From Rubripirellula tenax (lineage in GTDB: Bacteria > Planctomycetota > Planctomycetia > Pirellulales > Pirellulaceae): a stretch of 64,000 bases of DNA. Both the position numbers and the translations under genes were made by a program. The stretch is taken from the NCBI RefSeq assembly GCF_007860125.1, contig NZ_SJPW01000007.1:426415-490414 (forward strand). The letters run 5' to 3'. Below the pieces are notes generated by a model. It was given only the letters and a program-made list of their open reading frames with translations. It searched no databases and was not told where the DNA came from. Shown in pieces: positions 19,547-29,451 of the stretch (its first letter is position 1; the number at the start of each line of letters is the position of its first letter).

Positions 19547-20974
19547 GTGACGAGGCTGATGTTCGCAGGGTTGTCAATCGTTTGGTTGATGGCTTTCGCT
19601 TTGATGGGTACGACGCAAGCCGCCGACGCCATCCTGATCGACTTTTCATCATCGCGTTGCATGCCATGCCAAGCGATGAAACCCGTTCTGGCGGAGCTTG
19701 AACGTCGTGGTGTGCCGGTTCGGCATGTCGACGTAGGCGCCGAACCCAACGTCGCATCACGATACGGAATTCGCCAAACGCCGACGTTTGTCGTGCTCTC
19801 CGGCGGCAAGGAAGTCACTCGATTGGTTGGCATTCAATCGATCGATCAGTTGCAGGCGGCGCTGGCGACCAATCCGGCCGGGCCCTTGTTCGCCACCGGC
19901 GCTGTCCGTCGCCCCGTTGAAGACATTCCCGCACCGCAAACTCGTCTGGCCCCGGTTTCTGGACTATTGGGTCCTGAACTTTCCGGTCGCGAATCATCCG
20001 GTCCCTCTTCGATGGACCGCAACCAAACATTCACGGCGGCGGCGACATCATCCGGCGCCGAAGTCATGCCAAACGTCTCGATCGCCGATGCCGTCCAACG
20101 AGCCGAAGCAGCCACGGTGCGGTTGAGAGTCCATGACGGGAAGGGCTATGGTGCCGGTACGGGTACGATCATTGATACGCACGGTGAAGACGCATTGGTG
20201 CTGACCTGCGGCCACCTGTTCCGCGACAACGAAGGCCAAGGCAAGGTCGAAGTCGACTTGTTCGTCGGTGGTCAAGTTCGCACGGTCGAAGGCGAAGTCA
20301 TCGACTTCGATGCCGACACACGTGACATCGCTTTGGTTGCGATTCGTCCCGGATTTCCAGTGGAATCGGTCGACGTGATCTCCGCCGATCAAATGCCCCG
20401 CAATGGCCAAACGGTGTTCAGCTTCGGTTGTGACCGTGGCGACGATCCGTCTCGCCGGGATACGCGCATCACCGGCATCAACAAGTACAACCAACACCTC
20501 GGTGCTTCCAACGTCGAGATCGACGGTGCACCGATCGATGGACGCAGTGGTGGCGGACTGTTCGACGATCAAGGTCGATTGGTCGGCGTTTGCAATGCCG
20601 CCGACTACAAGAATGACATTGGCATCTATGCCGGCCCCGGTGCAGTCCAGTGGCAACTCGATCGCGTCAACCTTTCGCACCTTTACGATTCGCAACCCGG
20701 TGCCGCGGTTGCAGCGACACCCGCGGCGTTTGCGCCCAGCGATCGCATCGCCAGCCTTCCCAATGCGAGCCTGCAAAACGCAGCGCCACAAAACTTTGGC
20801 CAGGTCGCCCAAGCATCGGCCCAGTCCGCATCGCTGCCTTCGTCATTGGCGGGCGACCAAGAGGTCATCGTGATCGTCCGTGATCGCAACAATCCGAGTG
20901 GACCGTCCCAAGTCATGACGCTGACCGAACCGTCCGCCGATCTGATGCAGATGATCCAACGTCACGCCCAGTGA
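19547..20974 (+). CDS. Thioredoxin domain fused to trypsin-like serine protease
   Basis: A 475-residue exported fusion. The GTG start at 19547 is fixed by a GGAGGG six bases upstream; residues 1-26 are a signal peptide. A thioredoxin fold follows with the redox pair C38-M-P-C41 and the cis-Pro in QTPTF (P79). After a Ser/Pro-rich linker (110-175), a trypsin-fold domain has the triad His223 (LTCGHLF), Asp260 (TRDIALVAI) and Ser334 (DGRSGGGLFD). The tail (about 380-475) is Ala/Gln-rich and low complexity. Known separately, these domains act in periplasmic disulfide handling and proteolysis; the fusion suggests redox-linked proteolysis outside the cytoplasm. No partner gene is adjacent. Confidence 0.85.
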   Translation: MTRLMFAGLSIVWLMAFALMGTTQAADAILIDFSSSRCMPCQAMKPVLAELERRGVPVRHVDVGAEPNVASRYGIRQTPTFVVLSGGKEVTRLVGIQSIDQLQAALATNPAGPLFATGAVRRPVEDIPAPQTRLAPVSGLLGPELSGRESSGPSSMDRNQTFTAAATSSGAEVMPNVSIADAVQRAEAATVRLRVHDGKGYGAGTGTIIDTHGEDALVLTCGHLFRDNEGQGKVEVDLFVGGQVRTVEGEVIDFDADTRDIALVAIRPGFPVESVDVISADQMPRNGQTVFSFGCDRGDDPSRRDTRITGINKYNQHLGASNVEIDGAPIDGRSGGGLFDDQGRLVGVCNAADYKNDIGIYAGPGAVQWQLDRVNLSHLYDSQPGAAVAATPAAFAPSDRIASLPNASLQNAAPQNFGQVAQASAQSASLPSSLAGDQEVIVIVRDRNNPSGPSQVMTLTEPSADLMQMIQRHAQ

Positions 20975-21055
20975 TGGGAAGCACCGCTCGCTTGAAAAGC
21001 TGGTAAATTAGCCGTCGTGAACGGTTACTTTCCTACTCTTTAAGCGAGTGCGACG

Positions 21056-21961
21056 ATGCGATTGTGTTTGTTGGTGTTGTTCAGCTTGGTCGGCGCAATC
21101 GGTCACTGCCAGGAAGCGGCCGACGTCGTGGTTGCTGACATTGTCGCGGCCGAAGCCACGCTTGAATTGGTGGGTGAAGGCTATAAGTTCACCGAAGGAC
21201 CGACGGCCGACGCGGACGGCAACGTCTATTTCACCGATCAACCGAACGATCGAATCGCCTTCTACGATTTTGCTGCCAACAAAACTTCGACGTGGATGCA
21301 GCCGTCCGGACGCAGCAACGGTCTGTACTTCGTCGCTCCCGATCGCTTGATCGCGTGTGCCGACGGTAACAACGAACTGTGGTCGATCGATCTGACAACG
21401 AAGGAACACAAAGTTCTGGTCAGCCAAGTCGATGGCCGTCGCTTTGGCGGACCCAATGATTGCTGGGTCGATGCGGATGGTTCGATCTACTTCACCGACC
21501 CGCTTTACAAACGGCCGTATTGGACGCACACGATCCCCGATGACAATCCGCGTGGCGTTTACCGTTTGTCAACCGATGGAAAATTGGTTCGCATTGCCGA
21601 TGACTTGGTTCAGCCCAACGGTATCATCGGCGACTCGGAAAATCGGAAGCTTTATGTTGCCGACATCGGTGATAAGAAAACGTATCGATACGACATCGCA
21701 GCCGACGGAACGCTGACCAACCGTGAATTGTTTTGCGAATCGGGCAGCGACGGGATGACGATCGATACGGAACGACGGATCTATCTGACGGGCAACGAGG
21801 GCGTGACCGTTTTTGATGCTTCCGGCGCGAAGGTGGAAACGATTTCGGTCCCGAAGGGATGGACGGCCAACGTGACATTTGCGGGCCCCCAGCGAAAGCA
21901 TTTGTTCATCACCGCCGGCGACAGCGTCTTCACGATCGAAACAACGGCGACCGGTTTGTAG
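21056..21961 (+). CDS. SMP-30/gluconolactonase-like beta-propeller, secreted
   Basis: A 301-residue protein with a signal peptide (MRLCLLVLFSLVGAIGHCQ) and a six-bladed propeller of the SMP-30/gluconolactonase/LRE type. Metal-site residues are seen in FTEGPTADADGNVYFTD, FGGPNDCWVDADGSIYFTD (Asn and Asp ligands), QPNGIIGDSENRKLYVAD and ESGSDGMTIDTERRIYLTG. Such enzymes hydrolyse sugar lactones with Ca2+ or Zn2+. Export suggests action on extracellular or periplasmic sugars. The gene ends only 8 bases from the end of the convergent kinase gene, leaving no room for a separate terminator. Confidence 0.88.
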   Translation: MRLCLLVLFSLVGAIGHCQEAADVVVADIVAAEATLELVGEGYKFTEGPTADADGNVYFTDQPNDRIAFYDFAANKTSTWMQPSGRSNGLYFVAPDRLIACADGNNELWSIDLTTKEHKVLVSQVDGRRFGGPNDCWVDADGSIYFTDPLYKRPYWTHTIPDDNPRGVYRLSTDGKLVRIADDLVQPNGIIGDSENRKLYVADIGDKKTYRYDIAADGTLTNRELFCESGSDGMTIDTERRIYLTGNEGVTVFDASGAKVETISVPKGWTANVTFAGPQRKHLFITAGDSVFTIETTATGL

Positions 21962-21969
21962 GCCCCCAT

Positions 21970-23553
21970 CTAAACTCTGGGCCGTCGATAGTGATCGGCC
22001 AACACCGTCAAACTGACCAACCATGTCGCGCCGAACAACAGCGGTGCGTAGGCCGGCACGATGGCGGTTACGAGTGAAGTCACTTCGAACGCAATCCCCA
22101 GAATCGCCGCGCCGCCCCAGATATGACCGCTCATCGCGATGAATCCGAATCCGCTTAGCGCTGCGGCAATCGGAATCAATCGCGACGGCTCGACCTCGCC
22201 GATCATCATCAAGATGCTCACGACCGCCAGTGTCGCGAGGTAGCCCAACCAAATCGAATACACCGGCCGTTCGGCAACGGTCCGCGGCGCGATTCCGCCG
22301 CCCCGCGCCCGGGATATGATCGCCAAGATCAACACGAACATGCACAGCCGTGGGATCCAAAACGAAACCCAAATCGGATAATCCAGTCGACCCAGGAAAA
22401 ACATCGCGACGTGAAAGCCGAAGATGACCAACCCTAACGTCACCAACGTTCGGCTCCAGTTCACGAAATGACTCTGGTGCTGGTCGCGTCGAATCTCGCG
22501 AGCAACGCGGTCCATCAATCCGCTGCCCTCGGCGCTGGTGGCTTCCCCTGCCAAAAACCGATCCAAGTCGTCCGCCAACGCATCGGCACTGGCATAACGT
22601 TGTTCGGGTTCGTACCGGATCGCTTTCAAACAGATTCTTTCCAAACCCGGCGACACATCGCGTCGGTGGTGTCGCGGGGCTTCGGGTTCATCTTGCAGCA
22701 CACTGCGAAGCACCTCGGCCGCCGACGTTCCCGCGTGCGGCGGTCGGCCGGTCAGCATCGCATACAGCATCGCACCGAGCGAGTAGATGTCGGCCGGCGC
22801 GTTGCCGTCTCCCATTCCGCATGCTTGCTCGGGACTCATGTAGTGCGGCGTTCCAAGCACTTGGCCGGTGCGCGTGACCAGCGTCCCCTCGCGATGCCAC
22901 TTGGCCAAACCGAAATCGGTGATCAACGGTCGCCCGTCATCGCTGATCAAAACATTTTCGGGCTTCAAATCGCGGTGTACGATTCCGGCACGGTGTGCAT
23001 AAGCGACGGCGCGAGCGATGTCACGAATCATCTTCGCGGTTGCCGTGTCGTCAAAGATCTTGCGATCCACATGGTCTTGCAACGTCGGGCCTTCGACCAG
23101 TGTCATCGAAAAATATTCGTAGCCCTCCCAGGAACCGATCTCATGAATCGCGATGATGCCCGGATGATGCAATCGCGCGGCGGCTTCGGCTTCGATACGA
23201 AACCGCGTCCGTTCTTCGCGACTGGCCAGGACGCCGCTGCTGATCAATTTCAATGCGACCGGGCGATCGAGTCCCTGTTGGCGAGCGCGGTAAACGACGC
23301 CCATCCCGCCGCGTGCGATTTCGCACTCGATTTCGTAGGGCCCGACGCACGTGCCCGCCAGCGAAGGCGGCCCCGTCGGCGCGTTGTTGTCGAACCACTG
23401 TTGGTTGCGAAAAAAGCTCTTCAGGTCATCGGCAAACTGTGGATAGGCACGCACGTAGTCGGCCGGATCCGGTGTTTGGCCCTGCTCGGTTCGTTGCAAA
23501 TAATCGGCCATCACGGACTCGAAATCCGGATTTTCCTGCGGCAGCATGCTCAT
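21970..23553 (-). CDS. Membrane-anchored serine/threonine protein kinase
   Basis: A 527-residue Hanks-type kinase. The kinase domain (about 73-340) has the glycine loop IARGGMGVVYRA, catalytic Lys102 in VALKL, HRDLKPEN (193-200) and DFG (213-215), plus GTPHYMSPEQ. All key residues are present, so it should be active. The C-terminal part (about 365-525) is strongly hydrophobic with five or six membrane helices, an unusual place for the membrane part compared with PknB, where one helix leads to an outside sensor. Residues 1-65 resemble the N-terminal extension of many planctomycete kinases (YLQRTEQGQTPDPADYVRAYP). Confidence 0.92.
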   Translation of the reverse strand: MSMLPQENPDFESVMADYLQRTEQGQTPDPADYVRAYPQFADDLKSFFRNQQWFDNNAPTGPPSLAGTCVGPYEIECEIARGGMGVVYRARQQGLDRPVALKLISSGVLASREERTRFRIEAEAAARLHHPGIIAIHEIGSWEGYEYFSMTLVEGPTLQDHVDRKIFDDTATAKMIRDIARAVAYAHRAGIVHRDLKPENVLISDDGRPLITDFGLAKWHREGTLVTRTGQVLGTPHYMSPEQACGMGDGNAPADIYSLGAMLYAMLTGRPPHAGTSAAEVLRSVLQDEPEAPRHHRRDVSPGLERICLKAIRYEPEQRYASADALADDLDRFLAGEATSAEGSGLMDRVAREIRRDQHQSHFVNWSRTLVTLGLVIFGFHVAMFFLGRLDYPIWVSFWIPRLCMFVLILAIISRARGGGIAPRTVAERPVYSIWLGYLATLAVVSILMMIGEVEPSRLIPIAAALSGFGFIAMSGHIWGGAAILGIAFEVTSLVTAIVPAYAPLLFGATWLVSLTVLADHYRRPRV

Positions 23554-23675
23554 GGGGGAAATTATGACAGATTCGTTCCGAATTTGCGCGCAAGCAGGAT
23601 ACTCCCGAGGGCTCTTTCACTTGTGATCCTTTGCATTCTGCCTGCGTCCCGTCGTTTCCTCGGTGAATCCGTCCC

Positions 23676-26600
23676 ATGGAAGTCCTGCTTTTCTTGATCT
23701 TCGTTTGGGGTTTCATCACGGTCGTGGGCCATGCCAGCTGGGTCGCGATCGCGGCCATTGTTCGGCTGTTTGCCATTGCCGACAACGACGGCAGTCGACC
23801 CCCGAGCGAGTCGTCGGAAAGTCGTGACTTGGCGGCCGCCCAGCGAGTCGTCAGCCGATTGGTCGCGAAAGGAGTCCTGGGCGCCGAAGCAGCCAGCGAG
23901 ATGCGGGGGCAACTGCGCGAACTGGAACGGGCCGGCCAACCGGCACCGATAACAGCCCCGGTTGTGATTCAGAAACCCGTCGCCAATGTCGATCTAGCCA
24001 TCCAGGGATCAACCGAACCCACGTCGACTTACGATCAAGAGGAAGAAGTTTTCGAGGCCATCTTGGTCGCTGCGGACGAGGCTGACGCATCGGGCAAAAC
24101 ATCGCCAACGGATGACTCCTTCAAGAACAATGCACCTGCCAAACCGTCGCTTTCAACATCGGAAGTCATCGGTTCATTCTTGGCGGCTCGGAACATTCGC
24201 TGGGGCGAACTGGTCGCCGGAATGATGATCGTCGTTTGCTCGATCGGATTGGTCATCAGCCTTTGGAATACGTTGGTCCAGACACACCGTGCGATTCCAT
24301 CGCTGATTTTCTTGACAGCCAACGCCGCCATCTACGCCAGCGGTTTCTACACACTGGGGCGTTGGAAGCTGCGACACACCAGCCGCGCGGTGCTGGTGAT
24401 CGCAACGTTGTTGGTGCCGCTAAGCGTGTTGGCGGGAATGGCCGCCGCCGGCACAGGAACCAACGCGGTGCAATTGAGCGATCCGCTCACGCTGATCACG
24501 ATCGCGATTGCCGCTGCGGTTTACCTGACCTTGGTCTACCGCGGATCGATCGCTTTGGTTCGCCGACACTTGGCGCCGTCGATGACATTGGCGGTCGTCG
24601 GGCCCGCTGCGATATTGCCGTTGATGCCCGCGATCGTCCGCACTTGGGAACATCATGCGGGTTGGATCGCCGTGGTAGGTTCGATCGCGGTCGCGATTGC
24701 CGTGGTCATAGCGACGCGCATCGGTTTACACAAAACAACCGTCGGCGCGGCTCGCGTTCGATCTCAATTCCTGGTGATCGCGGTCGGCTGGTTCTCGCTG
24801 GCCATGGCAGTTGGATACAGCGTCTTTGCGATGGCCGCATCGGAGCGGTTAGTGATCGCGATCGCCACAATTCCGGCATTGGTCGCGACTGCGGGCGCGA
24901 CGCGTCATTTGATAACAAAGACGCGCAGCGCGGTGGGGTCGATGTCGGCAGCCGTCGTCGGTGCCGTGTGCCTGGGTGGCTCCGTCGCGATTCTTCCGCC
25001 CGCCATGTCGGGCGAGACTTGGTTGTGGGCGTGGGCCCTTACTTGGACGGTAAGTGGTTTGGCCGTGGGACGTTTGTTGAAGCAACCGCTGCTGACGGTT
25101 GTCGCCAGTGTTCCGATCGGGATCGCCACGATGCTGACGTCACCCGGTTGGATCAGCGGGCTGGCGTGGCATGACGCCCCACTGTTGCGGCGTGTGATCG
25201 GTGGCGAACCGATGTTGGTGGCCTTGATGCTGGGACTTGCCTGGTCTGCGGTGGCCTGGACGCGACGAACTGAATCGAACGCGAGTTGGGCCAAATTTTC
25301 GGCCGGCGGATGGATCGCGATCGCCGCTGTCGTTGCCATGGTCTTGTCGGTGACGGATGTTTCTTCGATGGGTGCTGTTCCCGCTTGGACCGTCACGGCG
25401 GTCTTGATGATTGGTGCTGTCGCGGGAGCTTGGGTCTCGCGATCGGAGACCGATGGACTTCGTCGGATCAGTGTGCTGCTGGGTGCCTGCGCGACGGTGT
25501 TGGGATGGATGTCTGTCTTTCATCCATGGTCGATCGGCGAGCCGTTTCAAATCGCCGGGATACCGGATTGGATTCGCGTGGGTGTCGCAGCGGCGACAAC
25601 GTGGACGCTGTTTTGCGAAGCATTGAAAACGAGCCCCAGCCTACGTCACTGGAATGATTTGGCAGTCGGCGGATGGATGATCGTGGCCGTCGTCGCGTGC
25701 TTCACCGCTGGGCTCCATGGATCTGTTTCAACATTTGCCCTTGCCGCTTGCGCTGCGGGTTGGCTGTGGGCCGCAAGCATCAACCCATCGGTGGTGGTAT
25801 TGCGACTCTCGCAGATCGCGACGCTGGCTCTCGCAACGGTCGTCGGATACTTGCACGCGTGGCCGTGGATGTTCACTTCGCTCGCTTGGCAAAATGGATC
25901 TGCCCTTTGGGCTTGGGCCGCCGCATTGGCGTTGGTGTCGTTGTTGTGGTGGATCGTCCGCACGATCGCTCGCATCGATCATACGGGGGTGAACTCGCGT
26001 CTCGGTTTCATAAACGATTCCGATGCAAGATTCTTAGGAATGCCCGACGGACAATCCTGGATCGGCGCAATCGGCTTGATGGTGGTCGCCGCCGTTTGGC
26101 CGATGGCGTCGCTGGTCTTCGGCATATTTTCCGATCCAGGTTTTGGACAACTTCCCGTGCTGCTGCCCATCGCCACGCTGGCCGGCTTGGCATGCTTCAC
26201 GCAATTGCACGAATCCCATCGACGCTGGACGCTGTATGTTGTGGGGCCAGCAATTTCCTGGTTTATCGGCCGTGGCGTTTGTGCGTTGCCGATGGATGCA
26301 CCTGAGCGTCTGGTGCTGGCCACGTCGGTGGTGGCAGGCATCACATTGCTAGTCGGATTCTTGCGTCCGTCGCGGACGTGGGTCGGATTGGCCGCACCCA
26401 CTTTGATCGCGATTTCATCGGCGGCATTGCTGGCCAAACATTGGTGGTCGCCGGTGGTGATGGGCGATACGGTATCTTGGTTCCCGGCGGTCGCCGTCGC
26501 AAGTTGGTGGACGATCGGGGCGTTGGCCATGCTGTTCATCGCTCGACAAAAACAACGGCCCGAGTTGCCAGCCGTTTCCACCGCACTATTCACCGCAGCG

Positions 26601-29330
26601 ATTGTCGTCGCCGCATCCGTTTGGACGGTTTCACCGATCCATTGGTTGCAGATCGCCGGGATCGGATTGATCGGATGGGGCGCAGGGATGCGAATGACTA
26701 CGTTGCGATCTGCGAAACCCGAAAACAACGTAGGATTTCTAACAGCCACACACGGGTGTATCGCCATCGCTGGCCTGGTGGGCTTCGGATCATCGGTGGC
26801 TGTGACGGGTGCCATTTTCACACGATCGTCCTTCCTGATTCCTTGGGCGACTGTTGCCGGGTTGGGCTTGTCCGTCGTGACCGTCCTGATCTTTTCGCTT
26901 CGCAACACCCGTACGTTCTTCGGGATCCAAGAATCACGCGGCAATCTGGTTTGGCCCGCGGGCATCACGCTTTTGGCTGGGCAAGCGGCATATGCGGTGT
27001 ATGCGCTGGGGGGACTTAGCGGACCACCGTTGATCACCGTCATTGCCGGACTTTGGTGGCTCGGTTCGGTCGCTACGCTTTCGCGATCGGCGTGGGTGTC
27101 GATGTCCGACACTGAACAGAGTCCGTCGATGACTCGGTTTGCCGACCTGATGCACATCGCCGTTGTTGCACTGGCAATCTTGACACTGGTTGTGATGCAA
27201 GGATCGGTGAGTGCGGTGATTCCCTGGTTTGCGCTTGGCACGCTGGCCGTCCTTGGCCTGCAAGTCACACTGATCCAAGCAACGCGAAACCCGTCACGAT
27301 GGGTCCGACAATCATCCCAACTCTTCGGCTGGTGCGTCATCTTCGCTGGCGCGTTCGCTTGGAATTTGCTGGTGCCGAGCTCGTCGAATGACTGGACTTT
27401 GGCAACTCTCAGCCTTGCCTGGGCGTCGTGTTGGTGGATCATTTGGAGGGTCGGATCGTCGCGAGAGTCCGAACATCAACCGGCAAGCCCCGATGCAGGT
27501 CTGATCGGCGGGTTGACCATGGCGGCGATCGGCGAAACGGCCTTGGTTGTCCTGGGCAGTTCTAGGATTCCGATTTCAGGCGTCGCAGAGATGGGATTCT
27601 GGATTCGGCTTGCCAGTTTCGCAGCGATCCCAGTCGTTGGCTTTTTGCTTACGACGAAGCGACTGAGTCGCGGCAACCTAGTAGCGATGGCCGTCGCGGC
27701 CGCGACGCTGTTGTCCGTCCAGGCGTTCCAAGGGATCGCGCCCGATGTACAAACTCGTTGGATGGTCGCGGCGATTGCATCGGGCTTTGCCGTTGCACTG
27801 GTTTCGCATTGGATTCCGTCTTCACGAAAGCTGGTCAACGATACGGCACAAGTTGCCGGATTGGTCGCCCTCGCGGGCATTGTCGCTTCCGTCTTCATGA
27901 TCGCGTTCGACATTGCCGATGACCGCAGCACTTGGGCGACGCAGTTGACTGTGCTGTCCGTCGCCTTTGCCGCTTGGACGTATGCGATCTTGGCCGAGAC
28001 GGCTTCGGAAAATCGATTCCGTCATATCGCCGTTCAGTTGGCGATGGCAACGGTCGCGTTGATGGCCAGCGTTGGCTCGGCATCGGTGCAGCATCCGATG
28101 TTGGAAACGGCGATGCGTTGGTTGGTTGCGTCGGTGGTCGTCATTCCGATGTGGATGTTCGCGTTCCCGAAATTGATCGGTGAACGATTGCACGCCAGTT
28201 GGTCGTCTGCGGCGCGCGGTGGTGCGATCGTCGGAGTGGTCGCGGCAGTGGGTTCGCTATTGTCGATGCTGGTGATGGAAACGATGCTTCGTTTGGATGG
28301 CGGGATCGGTGATGTCTCGCGAACGATGGTCAGTGGCGTTGCGGTAACGCTTGCGTTGCTGAGCGGTTTTTCGGGTTGGGTCGCATTGCAAAGCGGACCG
28401 ACGTCGAAGTGGCAGGCGACTTGGCAACTGAGCGATGGTGTTCGTCGATCACTTGTCATCGCGGCCCAGGTCGTTGGTGTTGCGTGCTGGCTGCACTTGT
28501 TTCTGTGCAAGTCGCCTTGGGCAATCGTGGGGCTGCGTGCCTATTGGCCGCTGATCGTCATGGCATTGGCGTTCGTCAGTGTCGGTATATCCGAGTGGGC
28601 TCGCCGCCGCGGCGACCGAGTGATCGCCGAAACGCTTCAGCAAACGTCGCTGTACTTGCCACTGATTCCCGTTTTCGGTTTCTGGATCGGGTCGGTCGGA
28701 TCCGATCCGGCGGACTGGACCTTTGTCGGTGGCAAAACCGGATACGAATGGTTGCTGGCGATCGGTGCGTTCTATTACCTGGCTTTGTCGACGATCTGGA
28801 AGAATGTGCTGCCGCGAATCACGGCCGTGGTACTGGCGAACGCGGCACTGTGGGTGGTGCTGGTTCAACAACCGGGCTGGGAATTCGCGACGCACCCGCA
28901 AGCCTGGCTGATCCCACCGGCCGTTTGTGTTCTGATCGCCACGCATCTGTATCGCAAGCGCATCGATGCACCGGCGCTGGCATCGATTCGATACGCCGCG
29001 ACGCTGGTGATCTACGTCAGCAGCACGGCTGACATGTTGATCGCCCAGATCGGCACGTCGCTGGCCGGTCCGATCGTATTGGTCACGTTGGCGTTGGCGG
29101 GCATGTTGGCGGGTGTGCTGCTTCGTGTTGCCCCGTTCTTGTACCTGGGCGCCATCTTCGTTTTCTTTGGCGTCGCCAGCATGGTACGTCATGCCCAACA
29201 GTCGATCGACGCCGTGTGGCCATGGTGGGTCTTTGGCATCACCACTGGAATCCTGCTGTTGGTCGGATTGACGTTGCTGGAGAAGAACAAGGCGGGGCTG
29301 CGAAGTTACGCGCAGACGCTGTCCTCGTAG
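23676..29330 (+). CDS. Giant multi-spanning membrane protein, 1884 residues
   Basis: The largest gene here. After one N-terminal helix (residues 1-35) comes a soluble charged part with a predicted short coil (about 45-150: AAQRVVSRLVAKGVLGAEAASEMRG broken by polar residues). From about residue 165 (FLAARNIRWGELVAGMMIVV) almost the whole protein is hydrophobic helices, several dozen in number, with Trp-rich turns. The entry segment resembles DUF2339/DUF2157-type membrane proteins, whose function is unknown, but it is much longer. No enzymatic motif is seen. The reading frame is continuous, without frameshift. It is divergent from the Ser/Thr kinase, with 122 bases between them. I do not assign a function. 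Confidence 0.8.
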   Translation: MEVLLFLIFVWGFITVVGHASWVAIAAIVRLFAIADNDGSRPPSESSESRDLAAAQRVVSRLVAKGVLGAEAASEMRGQLRELERAGQPAPITAPVVIQKPVANVDLAIQGSTEPTSTYDQEEEVFEAILVAADEADASGKTSPTDDSFKNNAPAKPSLSTSEVIGSFLAARNIRWGELVAGMMIVVCSIGLVISLWNTLVQTHRAIPSLIFLTANAAIYASGFYTLGRWKLRHTSRAVLVIATLLVPLSVLAGMAAAGTGTNAVQLSDPLTLITIAIAAAVYLTLVYRGSIALVRRHLAPSMTLAVVGPAAILPLMPAIVRTWEHHAGWIAVVGSIAVAIAVVIATRIGLHKTTVGAARVRSQFLVIAVGWFSLAMAVGYSVFAMAASERLVIAIATIPALVATAGATRHLITKTRSAVGSMSAAVVGAVCLGGSVAILPPAMSGETWLWAWALTWTVSGLAVGRLLKQPLLTVVASVPIGIATMLTSPGWISGLAWHDAPLLRRVIGGEPMLVALMLGLAWSAVAWTRRTESNASWAKFSAGGWIAIAAVVAMVLSVTDVSSMGAVPAWTVTAVLMIGAVAGAWVSRSETDGLRRISVLLGACATVLGWMSVFHPWSIGEPFQIAGIPDWIRVGVAAATTWTLFCEALKTSPSLRHWNDLAVGGWMIVAVVACFTAGLHGSVSTFALAACAAGWLWAASINPSVVVLRLSQIATLALATVVGYLHAWPWMFTSLAWQNGSALWAWAAALALVSLLWWIVRTIARIDHTGVNSRLGFINDSDARFLGMPDGQSWIGAIGLMVVAAVWPMASLVFGIFSDPGFGQLPVLLPIATLAGLACFTQLHESHRRWTLYVVGPAISWFIGRGVCALPMDAPERLVLATSVVAGITLLVGFLRPSRTWVGLAAPTLIAISSAALLAKHWWSPVVMGDTVSWFPAVAVASWWTIGALAMLFIARQKQRPELPAVSTALFTAAIVVAASVWTVSPIHWLQIAGIGLIGWGAGMRMTTLRSAKPENNVGFLTATHGCIAIAGLVGFGSSVAVTGAIFTRSSFLIPWATVAGLGLSVVTVLIFSLRNTRTFFGIQESRGNLVWPAGITLLAGQAAYAVYALGGLSGPPLITVIAGLWWLGSVATLSRSAWVSMSDTEQSPSMTRFADLMHIAVVALAILTLVVMQGSVSAVIPWFALGTLAVLGLQVTLIQATRNPSRWVRQSSQLFGWCVIFAGAFAWNLLVPSSSNDWTLATLSLAWASCWWIIWRVGSSRESEHQPASPDAGLIGGLTMAAIGETALVVLGSSRIPISGVAEMGFWIRLASFAAIPVVGFLLTTKRLSRGNLVAMAVAAATLLSVQAFQGIAPDVQTRWMVAAIASGFAVALVSHWIPSSRKLVNDTAQVAGLVALAGIVASVFMIAFDIADDRSTWATQLTVLSVAFAAWTYAILAETASENRFRHIAVQLAMATVALMASVGSASVQHPMLETAMRWLVASVVVIPMWMFAFPKLIGERLHASWSSAARGGAIVGVVAAVGSLLSMLVMETMLRLDGGIGDVSRTMVSGVAVTLALLSGFSGWVALQSGPTSKWQATWQLSDGVRRSLVIAAQVVGVACWLHLFLCKSPWAIVGLRAYWPLIVMALAFVSVGISEWARRRGDRVIAETLQQTSLYLPLIPVFGFWIGSVGSDPADWTFVGGKTGYEWLLAIGAFYYLALSTIWKNVLPRITAVVLANAALWVVLVQQPGWEFATHPQAWLIPPAVCVLIATHLYRKRIDAPALASIRYAATLVIYVSSTADMLIAQIGTSLAGPIVLVTLALAGMLAGVLLRVAPFLYLGAIFVFFGVASMVRHAQQSIDAVWPWWVFGITTGILLLVGLTLLEKNKAGLRSYAQTLSS

Positions 29331-29346
29331 GTGCAATAGGTGCAAA

Positions 29347-29363
29347 TTGGCACGCCACTTGCA
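29347..29363 (+). promoter_or_regulatory. Sigma-54 (RpoN) promoter of hsp20
   Basis: TTGGCACG, four bases, then TTGCA match the sigma-54 consensus (-24 GG at 29349-29350, -12 GC at 29361-29362) with exact spacing. Transcription would start near 29374, about 78 bases before the hsp20 ATG. No enhancer-binding protein gene is in the window. Confidence 0.72.
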
Positions 29364-29451
29364 ATCAAGTGTTCTAGAAACACGGTGGCTGTCAACTTTG
29401 CAGCCGCCGAAATCGAAGTCCAATGATTGTGTTTTGTAGAGGAGAATTACA

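Noticed and set aside
22468..23697. 409-codon plus-strand frame opposite the Ser/Thr kinase
   Set aside because: Mirror frame of conserved kinase motifs; composition (Arg, His, Gln-rich) is not protein-like.
25979..27442. 487-codon open frame on the minus strand inside the giant membrane protein gene
   Set aside because: Antisense to a real gene in a GC-rich genome; the product is Pro/Thr/Ala-rich without any domain, a typical mirror frame.
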